NCBI GenBank assembly: GCA_033065855.1
Contig: JAVXUO010001084.1
Coordinates: 124,001 to 188,000 of the forward strand
Direction: 5' to 3'
From: Escallonia rubra
Taxonomy: Eukaryota; Streptophyta; Magnoliopsida; Escalloniales; Escalloniaceae
DNA length: 64,000 bases
Under the pieces are notes generated by a model. The model worked only from the letters and a program-made list of their open reading frames with translations, made no database searches and was not told the origin of the DNA. Position numbers and translations under genes: made by a program. This document shows positions 12,171 through 25,100 of the stretch, one piece after another; the first letter of the stretch is position 1, and each line of letters opens with the position of its first letter.

Positions 12171-15100
12171 CTGCAAAAAGGTATTTTGGTGTCCGAAACA
12201 GCATGTTTCAGTTATGTCTTGAAATTATATATACTAGCCCAGAATCCCGTGCCAAGCACGGGATAGTCTATTAATAGTAATTTATTTTAGTAGTTTTGAA
12301 ATGCATAATAAAATATATTGTACAATTTTATAATTTTATGGTTATTTCATCAAAGATAGTTATTTTAATTTTTGGCTTGAACTTTCTTGTAATGAAATAA
12401 ATTAACCCTACTAATGAAATATCAATAAGTAATGTCATTGTGCATATTTGCTACTTCTGATTTGATAACCGAATAGATGAACAAAAATTAAAAGTCTATT
12501 TGTACACAAAAAAGAAAAAGTAAATTCTACTGATAAAAATATGCGGAGAATAAATTAAGATCAATTTGCTAGCACACGATATTTTTATTATTTTCTAAGT
12601 ATCTTTTAAAAATAATTTATACCTTTGAATGGGTTGCCCATAACGTTAATTACATATTAGTTTAATTTTGATAGAGAAACTTTTGATCCATATATTTGTT
12701 TATAGCATGTGATTTATAAAAGTTAACCAACATGACTAATTAAGTAAGAATGATGTGGCATTTTTAGAAGCAAATGTAATCCACCAACAAAGTATACAGA
12801 GAAAATAGTAATTAGTACATGAGGTAATTATATAAAGTTTAAAAAGTTTAACCAACAATACTATATATGATAGCTCAAAATCTTGTAATAAGAAAATTGT
12901 TGAATAAAATTTAACCAAGATTTCATAAAGTATACAATAAGCATGCTTACTAAGTAAGATTTATCAAAAAATAATAAGATTTTCAATCGAAGTTTTAGTC
13001 TACATTCATCACAACATAACTAATATCTTTTTAAATTAAAGTTTTAAATTTCCACTATTTTCTTAATATATCTCATATAGAATATGTATATTATGGTATT
13101 TTTACATTTAACAAATGCAACTAAATATGACAGCACAAAACCTTAGAGTTAGGAAATTACTGACCAAAATTTTTAATCAACATATTTATCAAGTTATATT
13201 CATATTTCAATTTATAGAAAACTTAAATATGAATCTGAAATAGTATGTAATTTTTCTTATTAAATCTTTTAAGTAAATTTTTTTTACAGGTTAATATTTC
13301 ATGTTAGAGAGCTTTTTTGATATATAATATTCAAATAAAGTCATAATAGGTTACTATATTGGTTAGAAAATTTTGAATGCTTCGAATTGATTTTTGAATT
13401 GCATAAGACTTATTATTTAAATGTTTCCTCTATTTGTCAATTGAATTAATTGCAAAATTAAGGACCCCATTCAAAATAATGTTTGGAGGTCATTAGCAAC
13501 TTTAATATATTTAACATTGGTTTTATAACTCTTATTATATTAGAAACACAATGCAATGAGGTGTCATAAGCTATCATTGTTTTTTTTTTGGTTCGGTTAT
13601 TAGATTTTTTTTTTCAGGATCCTGAGTCAAGCTCAAGTAAGTTAATAAAATATTTAAAAAAGCTACAAAAAGTTTATCAATGCGTACCACATTTCAAGAA
13701 ACAAAAAGAGATTAAGATCTTATGGAAATAAAAAATCTACTTTTGTTAAAACTATAATTGTTGGTAAGAATTTTTAATATTTTATTTGTAACAACTTCAA
13801 GTAACTTGTCAAGATTATATTATTATTAAGTTCTTTTAGTGGTTCAACTTGTAACCTTTCAAAACCAAGTCTCTTAACTTAAAAAGTTAAGTTAATAGTT
13901 CTAATCCATTCTTATCTTCTTCATGAATCATTGTTTCAAGAAATCACCAACTTATTAGGATATGAACATGATATCCAGTAGCATGTTTTTTTTCATCTCA
14001 TAGACATTTAAAATTGAAATCTTGATTAGATGGGCATGCAATTGTTACGAAATATTTGCATAGGTATATATGTTTGCTTTAATTCCTCTGAACTGTAAGT
14101 TTAAAGAATAATGAGTAGATTGTATTACAGTGTCGCCGCTAGCTGTATGTGTTCTTTAAGTTTTTCTTTTACATCGTTAAGTGGTACTGTAACACAATAT
14201 ACTAATTGTTCCTTCAACTTACAGTTCTAAGGGAACATATAAGCGTATGCAAAGCAAACAGTTCAAAGCAAAACACATATGGGTATGCAAATATTACACA
14301 AGAATTGCATGACAATCTAACCGAAGTTTTAATAGTCAAAATCAAAATCTAATACGTAAATAAATATTTTAGCATAGAGTTTAAACGCTATACAATTGAT
14401 TTTCTAGAATTGTAAGGTTTATAAATATTGCGACAATTATAGATGAATTTTTCAACAATAAATTATACTCAGTACTAAAGAGTTTGATTTGTATTATAAA
14501 TCCTTATATTTGGGATATAACCAGTTTGGTGATCATGAGGTCTTATTTAAAAAATGCTAACTTATAATTCGTTTATTAAATCTATATATTACATTATTTG
14601 TTTTTAACGATGACTATCTTATGTATATTATGTATACATCTATATATATGAATAATGATAGTACATTTAACTCAATTAGAACGTCATTTTTAGTTTTTTC
14701 AATATATGATTTTTTATATTTACACTAAAGAGTGGTTTTAATAAGTTAGTATATTGATTAGGTTGAGTTCTAAACTGTTTAAAATTAATTTTTAAATTAG
14801 ACAATCCTCATTATTCTTGGAAAATTAATCAAAAAAAATAAAATAAGGTACCTATCAAAACTCAAATCAATTGTCAGATAATTTTTTTTCTAAGTCCCGT
14901 AAGTTATTTAATATTAATTGTAACATTAATGTTTTCTATATATATATATATATGATTTTTTATATTCATATTACATAGGACTTACAGAAAACCCTCATTA
15001 CTCCTGTAAAATTAATTAGATATAAAAATAAGGATCATATCAAAATTTTAATTAATGATTAGATCACGTTCCTATTCTAAATCTCATAAGTTATTTTTTG

Positions 15101-18100
15101 GATCTATGAATGTTAATTTTCATATTAGAAAATATTTTTAAGGACATAATTGTCAACATGAAGTCTTAATAGATTAATATATTGGTTAAGTAGAGTTTTA
15201 GAACGATTACAATTAATTTTTAATTAATTTTTTCTTCTAAATCTAAAGAATTATTTTCGTTTTTTATATATATGAATTTGTATATTCATATTAGAGAGTA
15301 GTTTCGAAGAAACAATAGTCTATATTAAGTCTAAATAAGTTAGTATATGATTAGGCTGAGTTTTAGGACGATTATAATTATTTTTTGAATTTTAAGAACA
15401 TAATTATCAAAAAGAAGTCTTAATAGATTGGTATATTGATTAGGTAGAGTTTAAAAATGATTAGAATTAGTTTTTAAATTAAATAAGATTTACTGAGATA
15501 TAAGTTAATTATGATGATGTGTCATATAAAGAAGTGATGATGTGTCGCACAAAGAAGTTATAAATGTCTTTCTCGCTTTGCTTAATAGATCACGTTCTTA
15601 TTCTAAATTTCGTAAGTTATTTTTTTGGTCTATATATTTTAATTTTCATATTAGAAAATATTTTTAAGGACATAATTGTCAAAATGAAGTCATAATAGAT
15701 TAATATATTGGTTAAGTAGATGTTTAGAATTAGTTTTTTAATTAATTTTTTCTTCTAAATCTAAAGTATGATTTTCGTTTTTTATTGATATGAATTTTTA
15801 TATTCATATTAGAGAGTAGTTTTGAAGATACAATAGTCTATATGAAGTCTTAATAAGCTAGTATAATGATTATGTTGAGTTTTAGAACGATTAGAATTAG
15901 TTTTCGAATTTTAAGGACATAATATTAGAAAATATTTTTAAGGACATAATTGTCATAACAGATTAATATATTCATTAAGTAGATGTTTAGAATTAGTTTT
16001 TTAATTAATTTTTTCTTTTAAATCTAAAGTATGATTTTCGTTTTTTATTTATATGAATTTTTATATTCATATTAGAGAGTAGTTTTGAAGATACAATAGT
16101 CTATATTAAGTCTTAATAAGCTAGCATAATGATTAGGTTGAGTTTTAGAACTATTAGAATATGTTTTCGAATTTTAAGGACATAATTATAAAAAAATAAG
16201 TCTTAATAGATTAATATATTGATTATGTAGAGTTTTAAAATGATTAGAATTAGTTTTTAAATTAAATAAGACTTATTAGGATAGAAGTCTATGGTGATGT
16301 GTTGCGCAAAGAAGCTATCAATGTCTTTCTCGCTTCGCTTATTATATATTATATAGATTAGAATTATATTTAAATTAAATAAGACTTACTAATATGTAAG
16401 AAGTCTTAATAGATTAATATGTTGATTAGGTTGAGTTTTAGAATGATTAAAATTACATTTAAATTAAATAAGACTTAGTAATATAGAAGTTAATTAATTT
16501 TAAAATAAGGATCTGATGACGTGTCATATAAAAAAGTGATGATGTGTCGCGCAAAGAAGCTATCAATATATTTCTCGCTTCGCTTATTATATATTACTAG
16601 CTCAGTATCCCGTGCCAAGCACGGGACTGTTTATTAACATTAACTTATTTTAGTAGTTTTGAAATGCACAATTTTATTATTTTATTATGGTTATTTCATC
16701 AAAGATAACTATTTTAATTTTTATCTTGAACTCGCTTGTAATAAAAGAAATTAATCTTTATGGTGAAATATCATTAAGCAATGTCCTTGTGCATATTTGT
16801 CAATTCTGATTTGGTAACTAAGTAGATGAACAAAAATTAAAAGTTCATGTAGTAAACAAAAAAAAAAAAGTAAATTCTCTACTGATAAAAATAATATGCG
16901 GAGAACATATTGAGATCAATTTGCTATTGCTCAAGACATTTTTATTATTTTCGAAGAACTTTTTAAATATAATTTGTACCTTGAATGCGTTACCCATAAC
17001 GTTAATTACATATTAGTTTAATTTTGTTAGAGAAAATTTTGGTCCATATATTTGTTTATAGCATAGACTAATTAAGTAAGGATGATGTGCCACTTTCAAA
17101 AGCAAATGTAATCCATCAACAAAGTATACAGAGAATATAATAATCATTGCATGAGGTAATTATATAAAGTTTAACTAACATGAGTACATAGGATAGCTTA
17201 AAAACCTCGTAGTAAAGAAATTGTTGAATAAAATTTAACCAAGATTTCACAAAGCATACAATAAGCATGCTTACTAAGTAAGATTTATCTTAAGAGATAA
17301 TAAGATTTTTAATCTAAGTTTTAATTTACATTCATCACAACATAACTAATATCTTTTTAGATTTTATATGCAATTATATTCAAAAGTATAAAAGTTAACA
17401 TAAAATCATAAATGGTATAATGCTAATATAGAATTTAGAATGCTTAAGAGTTAATTACTCACAATAAAAGTACCATAGAAAAAAATTGGTTCAAAACTTT
17501 TCCAACATAAAATTAGTTGAATTTAAAAAATTCTCACATAATTAATGTTATAAATTTACTTTATTTATTTAATTTATCTCATATAGAATCTGCATATTAT
17601 GGTAGATATGCATTTAACTATTGCGACTAAATAGGATAGCGCAAACCTTAGAGTAAAGAAATTATTGACCAAAACTTTTAACCAACATATTTAGATATAT
17701 TCATATTTGAATTTACAGGAAACTTAGATATGAATTTGAAATAGTACCTATTTTTTCTTATTAAATATTTTAAGTAATTTTTGTTTTACATGTTAATATT
17801 TCATGCTAGAGAGCTTTCGATATATAATATTTAAATAAAGTCATAATAGTTTACTATATTGGTTAGAATATTTTGAATGTTTCGAATTGTTTTTTCGAAT
17901 TGTATATGGCTTTATTATTTAAATGTTTACTATATTTGCCGATTTAATTAATTGCAAAATTAAGAATCCCGTTCAAAATAATGTTGGGAGATCTTTAGCA
18001 ACATTAATATGTTTAAGCTTAGTTTTTATAACTCTTATTATCTTAGAAATACAATGCAAAGACGTGTCATGAGCTATAATTGCATTTCTCGCCTCAATTA

Positions 18101-19092
18101 TTAGATATTATAATTTGGGATCCTGAATCTAGCTCGAGTAAATTAATAAAATATTTTAAAAAGTTACAGAAAGTGTATCAATGCATACCACATTCAAGAA
18201 ACAAAAAGAGATTATCTTATACTTTTGTTAAAACTATAATTGTTAGTAAGAAATTTTTAATACTTTATTTGTAAAAGTTTCAAGTAATTTGTCAAGACTA
18301 TATTATTATTAAGCTTTTTAGTGGTTCAACATGTAACATCTCAAAACCAAGTCTCTTAGCTTCAAAAGTTAGGTTAAGAGTTCTTAATCTTTGTAATTGT
18401 AAATGTCAAAGTCCGTTTTTATATTTTTCATGAATCATTGCTTCAAGAAATCATCAATTTATTAAGATACAAACATGATATCCAGTAGAATATTTTTTCG
18501 CCTCATACACTTCTAAAATTACAGTCTTGATTAATTAAATGGTCAGGCAATTGTTGCAGAATATTTGTTAGGTATATATGTTTGTTTTAGTTCCTCTGAA
18601 CTAGAAGTTTAAAGAATAATGAGTAGATTGTGTTATAGTGTCGTACCTAGATTTTTGCGTTCCTTAAACTTCTTTTTTACACCATCAGGTGGTTCTGTAA
18701 CACAATTTACTCCTTCTTCTTTTAACTTACAGATCAAAGGAACCAAAACAAACATATATGCGTATGCAAATATTACGCAAAAATTGCATAACAATCTAAT
18801 CAAGGTTTTTAATAGTCAAAATCAGAGCCTAATACGTAAATATGTCTGTAGCATAGAGTTTAAATGTTTTACAAATGATATTTATAAGGTTTACAAATAT
18901 CACGACAATTATACCATGAATGTTTCAACAATAAATTGTAGTAAAAAGTTTGATTTGTTTTCTAAATTCTTATATATGGGATATAACCAGTTTGGTGGTC
19001 GTGAGGTCTTATTTAAAAATGCTGACATATAATTCGTTTATTAAATCTATATATCACATTATTAAAGATGATTATCTTATGTATGTTACGTG

Positions 19093-19161
<69 letters not shown>

Positions 19162-22100
19162 GACATAACATTTGATTTAATTAGAACGTTATTTTTTTCC
19201 CCTTCTAGATCTAATATGTTACTTTCATTTTTTTTCGATATATGAATTTTTATATTCACTTTAAAGAGTAATTTTAAAAATACAATAGTTAAAATTAAGT
19301 CATAATAAGTTAGTGTATGGATTAAGCTGAGTTCTAAAATATTTAGAATTAAATTTTAAATTATACAAACCTTATTATTCTTGTAAACTTAATCAATTTT
19401 AAATTGAAAGGCACTTATCAGAATTTTGAAAATACAATAGTTAAAATTAAGTCATAATAAGTTAGCGTATGAATTAGTTTGAGTTCTAAAATATTTATAA
19501 TTAAATTTTAAATTGTACAACCCTTATCATTCTTGCAAAATTAATCAAATTTAAATTGAAAGGCACCTATCAAAATTACGTTTAGATAAATTTTTTCCTA
19601 AGTCTCGTAAGTTATTTAATATTAATATTAACATTAATATTTTTTTTTCTAAATCAAAAGTATTATTTTCGTTTTATATATATATATGAGTTTTTATATT
19701 CATGTTAGAAAGTAGTTTTAAAGATACAACAGTCAATGTTAAGTCCTAATAAGTTAATATAATGATAAGGTTAAGTTTTAGAATGATTATAATTAGTTTT
19801 TAATTTTAAGGACATAGTTGTTAGAATTAAGCCTTAATAGATTAGTATATTGATTAGGTAGAATTTTGGAATGATTGATCATGTTTTTTATTCTAAATCT
19901 CATAAGTTATTTTTTGGGTCTATGAATTTTAATTTTCATATTAGAAAACAATTTTAAGGACATAATTGTCAAATTAAATCTTAATAGATTAGTATATTGA
20001 TTAGGTAGAGTTTTAGAATGATTAGAATTAATTTTTAAATTAATTTTTTCTTCTAAATCTAAATTATTATTTTTGTTTTTTTTATATATATGAGTTATTA
20101 TATTCATACTAGATAGTAGATTTAAAGATATAATAGTCAATATTAACTCCTAATAAGTTAGTATAATGATAAGGTAGAGTTTTAGAATGATTAAAATTAT
20201 TCTTCGAATTTTAAGGCCATAATTATAAAAAAGAAGTCTTAATAGATTAGTATGTTGATTAGGTTGAGTTTTAGAATGATTAAAATTACTTTTATATTAA
20301 AAAAGACTTACTTATATAGAAGTTAATTAATCTTAAAATAAGAATCTGATGACTTGTCATATAAAGAAGCGATGATGTGTCGCACAAAGAAGCTATCAAT
20401 GTCTTTCTCGCTTCGCTTATTATATATTATTACTAGCCCAGAATCCCGTGCCAAGCACGGGACAGTCTATTAATAGTAATTTATTTTAGTAGTTTGAAAT
20501 GCATAATAAAATATATTGTACAATTTTATAATTTTATGGTTATTTCATCAAAGATAATTACTTTAATTTTTGGCTTGAACTTTCTTGTAATGAAATAAAT
20601 TAACCCTTCTGATGAAATATCAATAAGTAATGTCATTGTGCATATTTGTCAATTCTGATTTGATAACTGCATAGATGAACAAAAATTAAAAGTCTATTTG
20701 TACACAAAAAAGAAAAAGAAAAAGTAAATTCTACTGATAAAAATATGCGGAATATATTAAGCTCAATTTGCTATTGCACACGATATTTTTATTATTTTCT
20801 AAGTATCTTTTAAAAATAATTTGTACCTTTCAATGGGTTGCCCATAAAATTAATTACATATTAGTTTAATTTTGATAGAGAAACTTTTGGTCCACATATT
20901 TGTTTATATATAGCATGTGATTTATAAAAGTTAATCAACATGACTAATTAAGTAAGGATGATGTGGCATTTTTAGAAGCAAATGTAATCCACCAACAAAG
21001 TATACAGAGAAAATAGTAATTAGTACATGAGGTAATTATATAAAGTTTAACCAACAATACTATATATGATAGCTCAAAATCTTGTAATAAGAAAATTGTT
21101 GAATAAAATTTAACCAAGATTTCATAAAGTATACAATAAGCATGCTTACTAAGTAAGATTTATCAAAACTAATAAGATTTTCAATCAAAATTTTAGTCTA
21201 CAATCACCACAACATAACTAATATCTTTTTAAATTAAAGTTTTAAATTTACACTATTTTCTTAATATATCTCATATATAATATGCACATTATGGTATTTT
21301 TACATTTAACAAATGCAACTAAATAAGACGGTACAAAACCTTAGAATTAGGAAATTATTGACCAAAATTTTTAATCAACATATTTATCAAGTTAGATTCA
21401 TATTTCAATTTACAGAAAACTTAAATATGAATCTGAAATAGTATCTAATATTTTTTATTAAATCTCTTAAGTAATTTTTGTTTTACAGGTTAATATTTAA
21501 TGTTAGCGAGCTTTTTTGATATATAATATTCAAATAAAGTCATAATAGGTTACTATATTTGTTAGAAAATTTTGAATGCTTCGAATTGCGTAAGACTTAT
21601 TATTTAAATGTTTACTATATTTGTCAATTGAATTAATTTCAAAATGAAGGACCCCATTCAAAATAATGTTTGGAGGTCATTAGCAACGTTAATATATTTA
21701 ACATTAGTTTTATAACTCTTATAATATTAGAAACACGATGCAATGAGGTGTCATAAGCTATCATTGTATTTTTTGGCTCGGTTATTAGATATTTTTTATC
21801 AGGATCTCGAGTCAAGCTCGAGTAAGTTAATAAAATATTTAAAAAAGCTACAAAAAGTTTATCAATGCGTACCACATTTCAAGAAATAAAAAGAGATTAA
21901 GATCTTATGGAAATAAAAAATCTACTTTTGTTAAAATTATAATTGTTGGTAAGAATTTTTAATATTTTATTTGTAACAACTTCAGGTAACTTGTCAAGAC
22001 TATATTATTATTAAGTTCTTTTGATGGTCCAACCTCTAACCTTTCAAAACCAAGTCTCCTAACTTAAAAAGTTAAGTTAAGAGTTCTAATCCAGTCTTAT

Positions 22101-25100
22101 CTTCTTCGTGAATCAGTGTTTCAAGAAATCACCAACTTACTAGGATACGAACATGATATCCAGTAGCATGTTTTTTTCATCTCATAGACATTTAAAATTA
22201 CAGTCTTGATTAGATGGGCATGCAATTGTTACGAAATATTTGCATAGGTATATATGTTTGCTTTAATTCCTCTGAACTGTAAGTTTAAAGAACAATGAGT
22301 AGATTGTATTACAGTGTCGCCGCTAGCTTTATGTGTTCTTTAAGTTTTTCTTTTACATCGTCAAGCGGTACTGTAACACAATATACTAATTGTTCCTTCA
22401 ACTTACAGTTCAAAGGAAACATATAAGCGTATGAAAGCAAACAGTTCAAAGGCAAACCCATATGGGTATGCAAATAATACACAAGAATTGCATGACAATC
22501 TAACCGAAGTTTTTAATAGTCAAAATCAAAGTCTAATACGTAAATAAATGTCTTAGCATAGAGTTTAAACGTTATACAATTGATTTTCTAGAATTGTAAG
22601 GTTTATAAATATTGCGACAATTATAGATGCATTTTTCAACAATAAATTATACTCAGTACTAAAGAGCTTGATTTGTATTATAAATCCTTATAATTTGGGA
22701 TATAACCAGTTTGGTGATCATGAGGTCTTATTTAAAAAATGCTAACTTATATTTCGTTTATTAAATCTATATATTACATTATTTGTTTTTAACGATGACT
22801 ATCTTATGTATATTATGTATACATCTATATATATGAATAATGATAGTACATTTAACTCAATTAGAATGTCATTTTAATTTTTTTCAATATATGAATTTTT
22901 ATATTAACACTAAAGAGTGGTTTTAAGAATATATATATCAAAATGAAGGCATAATAAGTTAGTATATTGATTAGGTTGAGTTCTAAAATGTTTAAAATTA
23001 ATTTTTAAATTATAAAATCATCATTCTTCTTGGAAAATTAATCAAATTTAAAAAATAAGGTACCTATCAAAATTCAAATCAATTGTTAGATAATTTTTTT
23101 TCTAAGTCCCGTAAGTTATTTAATATTAATTGTAACATTAATTTTTTCTCTCTCCCTCTCTCTCTCTCTCTCTCTCACTCTCTCTATACATACATATATA
23201 TATATATGGCTTTTATATTCATATTACATAGGACTTACAGAAAACCCTAATTACTCCTGCAAATTTAATTAGATATAAAAATAAGGATCATATCAAAATT
23301 TAAATTAATAATTAGATCACGTTCTTATTCTAAATCTCATAAGTTATTTTTTGGATCTGTGGATTTTAATTTTCATATTAGAAAATATTTTTAAGGACAA
23401 TTTTCAAAATGAAGTCTTAATAGATTAATATATTGGTTAAGTAGAGTTTTAGAATGATTAGAATTAATTTTTAATTAATTTTTTTCTTCTAAATCTAAAG
23501 TATTATTTTCGTTTTTTATATATATAAATTTTTATATTCATATTAGAGAGTAGTTTTGAAGAAACAATAGTCTATATTAAGTCCAAATAAGTTAGTGTAA
23601 TGATTAGGTTGAGTTTTAGGACGATTAGAATTAATTTTTGAATTTTAGGAACATAATTATAAAAAAGAAGTCTTAATAGATTAGTATATTGATTAGGTAG
23701 AGTATTAAAATGATTAGAATTAGTTTTTAAATTAAATAAGATTTATTGAGATAGAAGTTAAGTATGATGATGTGTCATATAAAGAAGTGATGATGTGTCG
23801 AACAAAAAAGTTATAAATGTCTTTCTCGCTTCGCTTAATAGATCACGTTCTTATTCTAAATCTCATAAGTTATTTTTTGGGTCTATATATTTTAATTTTC
23901 ATATTAGAAAACATTTTTAAGGACATAATTGTCAAAATGAAGTCATAATAGATTAATATATTGGTTAAGTAGAGGTTTAGAATGATTAGAATTAGTTTTT
24001 TAATTAATTTTGTCTTCTAAATCTAAAGTATGATTTTCGTTTTTTATTTATATGAATTTTTATATTCATATTAGAGAGTAGTTTTGAAGATACATTAGTC
24101 TATATTAAGTCTTAATAAGCTAGTATAATGATTAGGTTGAGTTTCAGAACGATTATAATTAGTTTTCGAATTTTAAGGACATAATTATCAAAAAGAAGTC
24201 TTAATAGATTAGTTTATTGATTATGTAGAGTTTTAAAATGATTAGAATTAGTTTTTAAATTAAATAAGACTTATTAGGATAGAAGTGTATGATGATGTGT
24301 CACGCAGAGAAGCTGTCAATGTCTTTCTCGCTTCGCTTATTATATATTATATAGATAAATCTAAAGTATGATTTTCGTTTTTTATTTATATGAATTTTTA
24401 TATTCATATAAGAGAGTGGTTTTGAAGATACAATAGTCTATATTAAGTCTTAATAATCTAGTATAATGATTAGGTTGAGTTTTAGAACGATTAAAATTAG
24501 TTTTCGAATTTTAAGGACATAATTATCAAAAAGAAGTCTTAATAGATTAGTATATTGATTATGTAGAGTTTTAAAATGATTAGAATTAGTTTTTAAATTA
24601 AATAAGACTTATTAGGATAGAAGTGTATGATGATGTGTCGCGCAGAGAAGCTATCAATGTCTTTCTCCCTTCGCTTATTATATATTATATAGATATAGAT
24701 ATAGATATAAAAATGAGGTCAAGTTGCATTACATAATTAACAAAATACGTCATAAGTTAAGTTAATTCCAATAGTTGGATGAAAGCCCAATCAAATTCAA
24801 ATTCCTTTACCGGTTTAGGTTGACTAGGATGTATCTCATCACCCAAAATTGGGTGTTTTCTTTGTTTCATAAAGGGATGTATGTTTGAATTTGAAGTGAA
24901 ATGGCTGAATCCTATAAATTATGTCATTGACACTCGATACATAAACATGGATATTTGCAGAGCAGTATGCAAGGGCGACTCGTTCTTCAAAATGCTAGAA
25001 ATATTCATTTCATGTCGGACACTCAATGCATGGACATCGACACATGGACATGCGAATGGAACATGTGTCCCACATATTTTATAGGATATGTCACTAAGAA

